DNA of 64,000 nucleotides from Saccharospirillum alexandrii (lineage in GTDB: Bacteria > Pseudomonadota > Gammaproteobacteria > Pseudomonadales > Natronospirillaceae), in the NCBI RefSeq assembly GCF_004000275.1, contig NZ_RCIP01000003.1:310001-374000 (forward strand), given 5' to 3'. The position numbers and the translations under genes were made by a program. Under the pieces are notes generated by a model that was given only the letters and a program-made list of their open reading frames with translations, ran no database searches and was not told the DNA's origin. This document shows, one piece after another, positions 17,615 through 25,357 of the stretch. The stretch's first letter is position 1, and each line of letters opens with the position of its first letter.

Positions 17615-18130
17615 ATGACAACAACCTTTCCAGAAAACGCCATGCTGGCCCTGTCGGCATTGTTTTTCGGCATTATGGCCGGTTTCTTCTGGACTTATTC
17701 GTTCAACATTAATCTTGCCATGCTAGAAGTTAGCGGCCCGGTCTATGCTCAGGTGCAGAGCCTGTTCAACCAAAATGTCCGGCATGCCACCTTCTTTACC
17801 TTCTTCTTTGGCAGCGGGGTGGTGTCCTTCATTGCCTTAATAGTGAACTGGCGGCACCGAACCAGCCTGGCGTTTGCGCTGCTTGGGCTGGCGTTTCTGG
17901 TTTATGGGCTAGGGATTATCTTGTTTACCAGGAACGTGAATTTGCCACTGAATTACTATACTGAATCCTGGGAGCTGAGTGCACTGCCTTCAGACTGGGC
18001 CAGCATTCGCGAGCAATGGAACCGGGCAAACAATATTCGAGTAGCGATGGCAGGTACCGCTTTTATATTAAGCCTATCGGCTTTAGTGGTTCGCTGCTCG
18101 TTTCCAGATAGGACGCAGAGGGCCACGTGA
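17615..18130 (+). CDS. DUF1772 (anthrone-oxygenase-like) membrane protein
   Basis: 171 residues with four membrane spans. The motif NVNLPLNYYTESWELSALP followed by DWASIREQWNRANNIR matches DUF1772, where N.PLN and W...N.IR are conserved. Some family members are linked to anthrone oxidation, but most are uncharacterised. It lies 62 bases after the Crp/Fnr-type gene in the same direction, with GGAGAG before the ATG. A dispersed GACACCCA repeat begins at its very 3' end. Confidence 0.85.
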   Translation: MTTTFPENAMLALSALFFGIMAGFFWTYSFNINLAMLEVSGPVYAQVQSLFNQNVRHATFFTFFFGSGVVSFIALIVNWRHRTSLAFALLGLAFLVYGLGIILFTRNVNLPLNYYTESWELSALPSDWASIREQWNRANNIRVAMAGTAFILSLSALVVRCSFPDRTQRAT

Positions 18131-18194
18131 ACACCCATCTCAACCAGCAGTACCAGACCATGAAGGACACAATCATGATAGCCGACTATTGTGC
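18128..18194 (+). repeat. Dispersed ~67-bp repeat, GACACCCA family
   Basis: Starts TGAACACCCATCTC and ends GATAGCCGACTATTGTG. It overlaps the stop codon of the DUF1772 gene, so the repeat supplies its terminal bases. Confidence 0.6.
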
Positions 18195-18262
18195 AGTCTG
18201 TCTTAATTGGTTTGTCATTGATAGACTGCTTTTCTCCATTCGAAGTAGGCGATGCTCACATC

Positions 18263-18949
18263 ATGCAACCCCAGGCTGATCCGTTCATTGCCCCTAGGTG
18301 TACAGAATCGATCGAGATTCTGTATCAGGACGAGTCGATCCTGCTGATCAACAAGCCCTCCGGATTGCTCAGCTTATCTGGCAAGCACCCCCTGAATAAA
18401 GACTCGGTGCACTTTCGCTTGAGTCAGAAATTTCACGATGCCCGCCTGCTGCACAGACTGGATTTCGGCACGTCGGGAATTATGCTGGTCGCGCTTAACA
18501 AACACATTAATGGAATACTCACCCGGCAGTTTCAGGCGAGCACCATTGCAAAGACTTACACAGCCGTGTTGCAGGGACATGTGACGCCCGAACACGGCTC
18601 GATCAGCGCGCCAATAGCCAAAGGTGTGTTTCCGTTGCAAGTGATTTGTGGGGAAACGGGCAAGCCAGCGTTGACCGACTACGAAGTGATCAGGCACGTG
18701 CAAGTGCCCAATGAAACAGGGCATCCGGTAGCCTGCAGCCGGGTGTTGTTCAAACCGCGAACAGGCCGCACTCACCAATTGCGCATTCACAGCCGAGAAC
18801 TGGGTCACCCGATACTGGGGTGTGACCTTTATGCCAGTGATGCTGCCTTTTCGCTGGCAAGCCGGCTAATGCTCCATGCAACCTCTCTGGCCTTTGAGCA
18901 CCCTCTAACCGGCAAGCGTATAACCGCCCGATGCCAATCACCCTTTTGA
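18263..18949 (+). CDS. RluA-family pseudouridine synthase
   Basis: 228 residues from the ATG at 18263; the frame extends upstream to 18191, but that part lies within and just after a repeat. It shows the catalytic motif HRLDFGTSGIML with its Asp, the LLINKPSGLL strand and the RTGRTHQLRIHSRELGHPILG C-terminal signature, given here as RTGRTHQLRIH and GHPILG. It isomerises uridine to pseudouridine in rRNA or tRNA. No S4 domain is present, so it is closest to the RluA/TruC/YqcB type. The exact target base cannot be told. Confidence 0.9.
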   Translation: MQPQADPFIAPRCTESIEILYQDESILLINKPSGLLSLSGKHPLNKDSVHFRLSQKFHDARLLHRLDFGTSGIMLVALNKHINGILTRQFQASTIAKTYTAVLQGHVTPEHGSISAPIAKGVFPLQVICGETGKPALTDYEVIRHVQVPNETGHPVACSRVLFKPRTGRTHQLRIHSRELGHPILGCDLYASDAAFSLASRLMLHATSLAFEHPLTGKRITARCQSPF

Positions 18950-18994
18950 GAACTGCACAGCATCGCTTGTCATTGAATGGCAAGCGACCTTACC

Positions 18995-19135
18995 CAGAGG
19001 TGTATTCGCTCGATCTCTGCGCCTGCAGTTATGTCCAACCATTACCACATAGCGCTGCATATCAATGCCGAGAAAGCCAATGCTTGGCCGGATACCCAAG
19101 TCATTCACCACTGGCATACGCTCTAAGCCGCCTAA
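18995..19135 (+). pseudogene. RAYT transposase relic, HUH-region fragment
   Basis: Matches about 33962-34100 of the intact gene, including the HUH region: tgtccaa.cattaccac here against tgtccaatcactaccat in the intact copy. Shared blocks include tcaatgccgagaaagcca and cactggcatacgct. The frame is interrupted and both ends are missing. It lies just before the convergent 3' end of the NTF2-like gene. Confidence 0.88.
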
Positions 19136-19198
19136 CGCGAGTGCCTCGATAGCCCACGCTGATAACGCGGAAATCTTCGGCTTCAAGACAACTTGCCT

Positions 19199-19600
19199 TC
19201 ACTGGTTGTCTATTGACGCGACCGTCTCCCGAAAATAGTCCATTCGACCAGCGTTGCTGTGAGAAAGAAGCATGTTACGAGTTCGAACCATTTTCTGGCG
19301 CACCGCATAATAGAACGTCTGCCTGAATTCAGTCAGCACCCAACCTTCGCCAAGATCATGGCTCTGCATAGTTTCAATGTGTGTACCACGGGGAAAGACC
19401 TCGAGCCCAAGACGTTGCAAGACAGACATCAATTCAGTTTTGTCGCGCGCGCATTGCCAACTGACATCGGTCTCGTCCCGATAGTGATCAATGCGGAAAT
19501 CGATTGTGTCATCAACGCGGGAAAGTAACGCTTCGCCATCTCCGCCTGCAAAGGCCAGCAGGAGGTTTTCGATGGTTTCAATTGAGGACTCTTGCTGCAT
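19199..19600 (-). CDS. NTF2-like (SnoaL-type) protein
   Basis: 133 residues in the alpha+beta cone pattern of NTF2-like proteins. An N-terminal helix IENLLLAFAGGDGEALLSRV is followed by DDTIDFRIDHYRDE and beta strands around ..GEGWVLTEFRQTFYY. These are small ligand-binding domains or enzymes, and no catalytic residue can be assigned. It diverges from a LysR gene at 19708, its probable regulator. GGAG is placed 9 bases before the ATG. Confidence 0.72.
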   Translation of the reverse strand: MQQESSIETIENLLLAFAGGDGEALLSRVDDTIDFRIDHYRDETDVSWQCARDKTELMSVLQRLGLEVFPRGTHIETMQSHDLGEGWVLTEFRQTFYYAVRQKMVRTRNMLLSHSNAGRMDYFRETVASIDNQ

Positions 19601-19707
19601 GATGATGCTCCATTCAAGTGTAGGGAGTGCTCAATGTAAAGCAGATCAAGTATTAGTTAAAATATGTTATAACTCTTCATATGAAATAATTAGACTATGG
19701 ATAATCC

Positions 19708-20562
19708 ATGCTTGATATGCGCAATATGCGATACTTCGTCGCCACCTACGAAGAAGGCTCAATTACCGCTGCTGCAAAGCGCTGCTTTATCGCTCAACCA
19801 TCGATCTCTAATGCCATCCTGCAACTTGAGGAGAGTCTGGGCACCCGCCTTTTCATTCGTCATAAAAAGGGCGTACGGGCCACGCAGGAAGGCCATGACC
19901 TGTATCCGCTGGTCAGGCGGTTGCTGGCAGAAGCGGACGCGATAGGCGAGCATTTTCGACGTTCGACGACACCGGCTATACGCCTGGGAATGCTACCTAC
20001 CTTACCCGGGCGGCGCGTAGAACAGATCGTGCACGAGATACGTGGCACCGCACCGGGTGCAGCGATCTATCTGGTCAATTCGCAGGCAGAATGTGATTTG
20101 TGTTTTACCATACGGGAGTATGTACCCGTCGATTGGCAGTTCCAGTCGTTATGGCGTGAGGATTACGTATTGGCATTGCCTGAAAGCTCACATCTGGCAC
20201 TGCATGATGAGCTGACGGCTGATGATCTGTCAGGCATGCCTCTAATTGGCCGGGTGCACTGCGAACTCAAAGACAGAGTGCAGCAACGTCTGGAGCAAGA
20301 ATACCGGTTGGATGCTGATTTGCGCGCGAGCACTGACAACGATGACTGGGCGCTAACTCTGGTGGCCTGCGGCATGGGGGTTGCCATCGTACCGGAAAGT
20401 GTTGCTGCCAGCAGGCAGGATGTCCTGGTACGACGCCCGCCCATACTCGCCGATCTAAATCGAGAAGTTGGTGTTGCCTTCCATCCTACAGCACTCCATC
20501 AGCTTGAATTCGTAAAACCACTGGTATCGAAGCTGCTTACTTTGCGTTGGAAGCCAGCTTAG
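19708..20562 (+). CDS. LysR-family transcriptional regulator
   Basis: 284 residues. The HTH at 3-60 carries GSITAAAKRCFIAQPSISNA followed by LQLEESLGTRLFIRHKKGV. The effector-binding domain contains the short LysR-type DLCFTIRE segment. The subfamily with CFIAQPS resembles OxyR/CynR-type proteins, though no redox-active cysteine pair is obvious. It diverges from the NTF2-like gene, with a 107-base AT-rich gap that should contain the shared operator. Confidence 0.92.
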   Translation: MLDMRNMRYFVATYEEGSITAAAKRCFIAQPSISNAILQLEESLGTRLFIRHKKGVRATQEGHDLYPLVRRLLAEADAIGEHFRRSTTPAIRLGMLPTLPGRRVEQIVHEIRGTAPGAAIYLVNSQAECDLCFTIREYVPVDWQFQSLWREDYVLALPESSHLALHDELTADDLSGMPLIGRVHCELKDRVQQRLEQEYRLDADLRASTDNDDWALTLVACGMGVAIVPESVAASRQDVLVRRPPILADLNREVGVAFHPTALHQLEFVKPLVSKLLTLRWKPA

Positions 20563-20584
20563 GGGGTTGGTTGATACCCCTATC

Positions 20585-20719
20585 TCAATTAAAGCTAAAT
20601 GTCAGCAGTTCGGTATGTGTCGATCGGGACCGACTTGTGCCCAGCCACCCCTCCAATTGCTTAACCGCGTCTGAAACGCTGGCTTTAGGCATCCCCAAGC
20701 TGGCTGCCGCTGCGTGAAA
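20585..20719 (-). pseudogene. Decayed LysR helix-turn-helix fragment
   Basis: The minus strand reads FHAAAASLGMPKASVSDAV followed by KQLEGWLGTSRSRSTHTELL. This is the LysR HTH pattern (AA..LGMPKASVS.AV..LE..LGT.L..R). There is no start, no effector domain and a stop soon after. The bases 20591-20617 also resemble the 3' end of the intact RAYT gene (aaagctaaat.tca.cagttcgg), so two relics may meet here. The rest of 20720-21097 shows no gene. Confidence 0.6.
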
Positions 20720-21097
20720 CTAGCCAGATCTGCCACTCTAATAACAGTCTGCACGCGGGACACCCTATCGATCGACCTTCGACGTGTGTCCCCTCAAACT
20801 AACCAAGGGCTACCACGGTTATCACGGGCAGCCACCGGAATGCCATAGACTACAGCTCTACACAGATACCCTTTGTTAGATACGTAACGTGGGTATCCAG
20901 CGAAGCCCGTTTGCTCAAGTGACTGTTCTTTTAGTGGGTTTGTCCTTTCAATGGGTTTCTTTGTAGCTGGGACTGCACGCCGGCGCAAAAAAGACGTTCA
21001 TGTCCACATCAGGGGTTGGGTTACGCCCGAAATACCGTCTATAATTCGAACAGCAATCGATTTTCAATGCTCTGAGTTTCGCGGTATCAGGCCCTAC

Positions 21098-21736
21098 ATG
21101 AATTCATCGCTCACTTCTTCTGAACACTGGCTGCTGGTCGACGACCATGCCATGTTTGCCGATGCATTGTCTTTGACATTGCAACATCATATGCCAACAC
21201 TGCAGGTTGATGTTGCCAATACGGCACACAACGCTTTGGCGACACTGAGAGCCGGCCGGCACTACCAGTGCATTTTCATTGATTTGGATCTCCCGGACAG
21301 TCCTGGTTTGACATTGCTCGATCAAATACTGAAACGATGGCCCCAATCGATTGTGCTGATCTGCTCAGCCAATCGGCAACCGGCAGTGGTTACCAATGCC
21401 CAACAGATGGGTGCCCGAGGCTACATCAGCAAAGACCAATCGCCACTGGATATCCTCTCCTTTGTTCAGCGGATTCGCCAGGGTCAACGCTGGGTCACCA
21501 GTGATTCGATAACCCGGGAGTTGGCTGAACAGCCTGAATCACCCTTCCATCTGACCGCACGCCAGCTGGGCATTCTGCAACAGATGCACCGGGGACTGAA
21601 CACCAGCGAGATCGCCGCCGAGCTTAATCTCAGCCCGAACACCATCAAAACCCACACCCGATTGATGTATGGAAAGCTGAACGCGTCAAACCGGACGGAA
21701 TGTCTGAACCGCGCGTTAAGCCTGGGATTACTTTGA
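21098..21736 (+). CDS. NarL/FixJ-type response regulator
   Basis: 212 residues from the ATG at 21098; the frame is open further upstream without support. The receiver domain (about 6-122) has the acidic pair in LLVDDHAMFADAL, the phospho-acceptor Asp in IFIDLDLPDSPG, and the conserved Lys in GYISKDQS. The LuxR-type HTH follows: LTARQLGILQQMHRGLNTSE then IAAELNLSPNTIKTHTRLMY. It is convergent with, and overlaps by 9 bases, the hybrid histidine kinase gene at 21728-23473. The kinase is its obvious partner. Confidence 0.92.
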   Translation: MNSSLTSSEHWLLVDDHAMFADALSLTLQHHMPTLQVDVANTAHNALATLRAGRHYQCIFIDLDLPDSPGLTLLDQILKRWPQSIVLICSANRQPAVVTNAQQMGARGYISKDQSPLDILSFVQRIRQGQRWVTSDSITRELAEQPESPFHLTARQLGILQQMHRGLNTSEIAAELNLSPNTIKTHTRLMYGKLNASNRTECLNRALSLGLL

Positions 21737-23473
21737 AGCGGATACCCGTTTGCTGGCCAGCAGGCGACTGAGAGTGCCCTGCAGAACTGAACTGTCGATC
21801 GGCTTGTGCAGAACCGGCCAGTGTGCATGACTGAGCCGCTGAATCCCCCCGAGAGACGTATTCCCGGTCAGTACGACACAGCACGTGCCGGGAAAGAACG
21901 CCTGTACCGTCTGGATACAGTCCTCCGAACGATGACCATCAGCCAGCATATCATCCGTTAACAGCACATCCGGTGCCGACGTCATTTGCTCAAGCAGCAT
22001 CGTCAGCTCAGCGTGATCGCTCGCTGCCCAGACGTCGCCGTTCCATTCCACGAGCATCGCCGACAGTGCATCGCGAACCTGTTCATGATCATCGACCACC
22101 AAGGCGGTAAAGTGCTCGGGTAACGGGGCGACCGGCTCACCCGGTAAGGTCGATATAGCCGCATCCAAACAGATAGGCAGCGAAAGACTGAACCGTGTGC
22201 CCTCGCCCGGTACAGAGATCATATTCAACTCCAGTCTTAACTGCTCACACAGCCGACGAACAATCGACAACCCCAAACCGATTCCCGGTTCACTTTTTCG
22301 CGTGTGTGCAGTCCGATAAAACTCTTTAAAAACATCCCTCTGTTCGCTTTCGGCGATCCCGGAGCCGGTGTCTTCGATGCGCAAGGATGCCTGCTCGCCA
22401 CGAAGTTCGAGGCTGACACTTACCGAGCCCGATTCGGTATATTTGATCGCATTGTCGAGCAGATTCCTCAGTATCTGCAACAACAGTACTGGATCCGTAG
22501 AAACTTGAATGGGTGCTGGCGTTATATCCAATGCTAACCCTTTTTCAAGCGCTAGAGGCGTAAATTCGGTCTCAAGAGTGTGCAGAATGTTCCCTAAATA
22601 GCAATTCTGAATGGTCACGGTGACGACGTCCGCGTCGATCAGTGACATGTCCAGCAACTTGGTCAGCAGGTCATTAGCCGAGGACACGCTTTCCTTTGCC
22701 TTGTCCAGGAGTTCATCGGGTTCAAGCAGTCGACCCTGAAATGCCTGAAGATACAGGTTGGCTGCTTGTAATGGCTGGCGGAGGTCATGACTGGCGGCGG
22801 CCAGAAAGCGACTTTTCGCCTGATCGGCCTCGCTGGCCTGCTGTCGAGCCAGCTGATGCTCCAGGCGAAGCCGGATCGAATTCATCTGTCTCTTGTGCGT
22901 CATCAGGCTGAACACAGCCAAGGACACCCCGGACATGGCCACCACCGCCAGCAATAGCGGAGTTGAACTTGGCCATAACAGAATAAACAGGCTGCTGAAC
23001 ACAGGGATGATAAACAGCAGAAAGATATCAGGGTAGGTCCCCATGGTGACAGATGGCATGGACGACATGACCATCACAAACAGCAACAACGCGAAGACCT
23101 GCGACTGATTGGCACCATCCAGAAACAACCACGGACCCACACTCCACAAGACACCCCAGGTAAGTGCGATCAGCAGGTTTACCCGATGCCAGTAGACGAG
23201 CCGGTAAACGTGGTTGTTATCAAAGGCGCGCCCTAATATACGACGCTGTTTGGTCAAAACCAGATAAGAGCCGAGACTAACAATGAAGCAGATAGCTAGC
23301 CAGACCATCAGCTCAACCATACCGAGGTTTTGACTCATCAGCACTCCCAGCATAGAAGCGCCGAGCCCACTGACAACCATACGCGGTTGCACTTCGTCTA
23401 CGAATAACGACTGTCGCTCCCATTGAATGTTGCGGGCATAGGGCGACTCGCGGTTGAATTCATTCAGCGTCAT
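21728..23473 (-). CDS. Hybrid sensor histidine kinase with receiver domain
   Basis: 581 residues. About six membrane helices occupy 31-190, with no periplasmic sensor domain. A coiled-coil linker follows, then the phospho-acceptor box AASHDLRQPLQ with His229. The HATPase domain has N-box LLDNAIKYTESG (about 338-349) and the G boxes EDTGSGIAES and GIGLGLSIVRR. A C-terminal receiver (about 455-575) has VVDDHEQVRDAL and Asp507 in LLTDDML. The HDLRQPLQA signature marks the group of membrane kinases often paired with LuxR-type regulators. It follows the lipoprotein gene by 27 bases and is convergent with the response regulator. Confidence 0.93.
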   Translation of the reverse strand: MTLNEFNRESPYARNIQWERQSLFVDEVQPRMVVSGLGASMLGVLMSQNLGMVELMVWLAICFIVSLGSYLVLTKQRRILGRAFDNNHVYRLVYWHRVNLLIALTWGVLWSVGPWLFLDGANQSQVFALLLFVMVMSSMPSVTMGTYPDIFLLFIIPVFSSLFILLWPSSTPLLLAVVAMSGVSLAVFSLMTHKRQMNSIRLRLEHQLARQQASEADQAKSRFLAAASHDLRQPLQAANLYLQAFQGRLLEPDELLDKAKESVSSANDLLTKLLDMSLIDADVVTVTIQNCYLGNILHTLETEFTPLALEKGLALDITPAPIQVSTDPVLLLQILRNLLDNAIKYTESGSVSVSLELRGEQASLRIEDTGSGIAESEQRDVFKEFYRTAHTRKSEPGIGLGLSIVRRLCEQLRLELNMISVPGEGTRFSLSLPICLDAAISTLPGEPVAPLPEHFTALVVDDHEQVRDALSAMLVEWNGDVWAASDHAELTMLLEQMTSAPDVLLTDDMLADGHRSEDCIQTVQAFFPGTCCVVLTGNTSLGGIQRLSHAHWPVLHKPIDSSVLQGTLSRLLASKRVSASK

Positions 23474-23500
23474 TGCCGGGCCTTTGGTTCCGTTAAACCG

Positions 23501-24745
23501 TTAATAGGTGAACTGCAGCAGTGTACCTTCGTCCAGGCTGTTGTGGCACCACAGCCGGGCGTTTGGCTGGCCATCGGAGGTAATCACATCCACGCAGTTC
23601 TGCGCATTGGTATCGGTGCTCTTTACGAACGATGGGCTGGCATTTTCATAATCGACCGTGACGACGCCGACATAATCATGACTAACCAAACTCACGCGGG
23701 GAATATTACCGAAAGCAATGTGGGCTTCCATATCACTGACGGTCATGTCATCTGTCAATCCAGTGAAGGCATTGGTACCGCTTCTGACGATATCATTTGG
23801 TGCAGTTGGATCGGTCATGTCATGTTCTATCAATCGGTTATTCACCCCAGAACGGTGAAAGGCAACCACATGAGTGTCAGTAATCGCCGACAAGGCGCGA
23901 ATCTCATCACTTGCGGATGAATACAGCGTTGAACCGCCGATACCACCCACCATAGGAACGATTGCTGGGTCGTTGTCTTCAATCTCACCATCTATGTCAA
24001 AGTCCATGACCAATCGGGTCACCGCCGAGCGCCGGATGATAAAAGGGAACCCGGCTCCGGAATTATTCACATACGCCTGCTTACCGCCGATAAACACAAC
24101 CACTTCGTCTGCCGACGATGCACCATCATAGACATCCATCGAGTCACATGTCACCACGTGCTTATAGGCCGTTGGTTCGGCGCTTAACGTTAAGCTAACC
24201 TCATGGATTTCGCTGGGGTTGCTCTTCAGTGAAAAGGTCAGGGTCGCCGGAATCAGCATCGCGCTTGTTCCCGGTCCGGTCGCGTCCATCATCACACCCG
24301 GCGTACAGGTTACGACCAAGATGTCGTTTTCGTAGTTATTGGCAGCCGAATGCTGAAACTTGAACCCGGCGGTACGTACATGCGGTGAAGACAGTTGATC
24401 AACCGGCAGGTTCCGATGGGTCACCAGCCCTTTGGACAGTTCCGAACCGGTCAGTGTCGAGTAGTCATCCGCGCCCAGTTTTGCCGTGCGTTTTACGGCA
24501 AACATATCAATACCGCCTTTGAAGAACGTCAGGTCTTCGAAAGTATCGTAGTTGGTATCCCAGTTCTCATCCGTATACACGGTCAAAGGTTCAGGGGTGC
24601 CTGTGTCACCCACGGGGTTGGTTTCGCCACCACCAGTTTCATCGGTAGTATTCGCCGGCTCGGCTTCATCACTTGAGGATGAATTGCATCCGGTCAGGGC
24701 AATGACTGCCACTAAAGGTAACGCCAATAGGATTCGCTTATTCAT
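23501..24745 (-). CDS. Lipoprotein upstream of the sensor kinase, hypothetical
   Basis: 414 residues with a lipobox ALTGC at residues 16-20. A Ser/Glu/Thr/Gly-rich linker (about 21-57) and a globular remainder with no recognised domain follow. Three or four cysteines after the lipobox could form disulphides. It is transcribed into the histidine kinase gene with a 27-base gap, so it is probably the first gene of that operon. It might act as the extracytoplasmic partner of a kinase that lacks a sensor domain. That role is an inference from position only. Confidence 0.75.
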   Translation of the reverse strand: MNKRILLALPLVAVIALTGCNSSSSDEAEPANTTDETGGGETNPVGDTGTPEPLTVYTDENWDTNYDTFEDLTFFKGGIDMFAVKRTAKLGADDYSTLTGSELSKGLVTHRNLPVDQLSSPHVRTAGFKFQHSAANNYENDILVVTCTPGVMMDATGPGTSAMLIPATLTFSLKSNPSEIHEVSLTLSAEPTAYKHVVTCDSMDVYDGASSADEVVVFIGGKQAYVNNSGAGFPFIIRRSAVTRLVMDFDIDGEIEDNDPAIVPMVGGIGGSTLYSSASDEIRALSAITDTHVVAFHRSGVNNRLIEHDMTDPTAPNDIVRSGTNAFTGLTDDMTVSDMEAHIAFGNIPRVSLVSHDYVGVVTVDYENASPSFVKSTDTNAQNCVDVITSDGQPNARLWCHNSLDEGTLLQFTY

Positions 24746-24854
24746 TGAGACACTCCATTGTGGTGATACAGCAAGCGCGCTGTTTTTAGAGTGTTCAGTA
24801 TGCGTAGGTCGCGAAACGCAATCTTCACCCGATCGGGTGAAATTCCCGGGTTAC

Positions 24855-24945
24855 CAAGTATCGAGCCACTCACCGAGGGAGAAATGTACTTTTTTCAACC
24901 ATGTGAACGAAGAAAAAATACTGTTCAGGTCAGTCATTGCATCCA
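24855..24945 (-). pseudogene. Decayed 5' end of a LysR gene (promoter module copy 3)
   Basis: A degenerate copy of the first codons of the LysR gene at 8445-9359. The shared block tttttcaaccatgtgaacga.g is followed by ggtcagtcattgcatc at the position of the lost start codon. No reading frame remains. Confidence 0.65.
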
Positions 24946-25091
24946 GTGGTGTCCCGGTTGAGGCACTTGTCGGTCTATTGTCAGCACAAAAGGTTCACTT
25001 TTTGCGTCTACTGCAGCTTATCGCTCCATTGGTAATATAAAAATCGTACCTGCGACGTAATCCAAGCAAGACCAACCAGGAGATCGAACAA
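24946..25091 (+). promoter_or_regulatory. Orphan LysR-type promoter module, copy 3
   Basis: Matches the module in front of the DUF4386 operon almost base for base (ttggtaatataaaaatcgta, then aaccaggagatcgaacaat). No gene follows the ribosome site; the sequence runs directly into a dispersed repeat. The operon it once served has been deleted or never moved with it. Confidence 0.75.
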
Positions 25092-25127
25092 TACTATCGA
25101 AGACATCCACCGGAATAGCGTATTACC

Positions 25128-25194
25128 GGGACACCCAACCCAATCCATTAATAAAGGCTATCATAATCTGATTCCTGATAGTCACCTAGTGTGG
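25128..25194 (+). repeat. Dispersed ~67-bp repeat, GACACCCA family
   Basis: Begins GGGACACCCAACCCAAT and ends GATAGTCACCTAGTGTG. Its left part is most like the copy at 30696. Confidence 0.55.
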
Positions 25195-25282
25195 GAGCCT
25201 CAACAATGTGAAAAACAGCCAAACAGCCGATGAATACATCCCTGGACAGCGCCCCCGTACCCTACATGTGTCTGGTACGGGT

Positions 25283-25330
25283 AAAAAAGCCGAAGTCATA
25301 CCCCGTCGGGTTAGGCAATGGCATTCGGCT
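25283..25330 (-). terminator. Terminator of the M4 protease gene
   Basis: Read on the minus strand: AGCCGAA, a loop of about 28 bases, TTCGGCT, then TTTTTT. It lies 28 bases past the stop codon. A separate palindrome CCCGTACC / GGTACGGG is at 25254-25281. Confidence 0.55.
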
Positions 25331-25357
25331 CCCTTAATGTACATGCCCTATCAGCCA

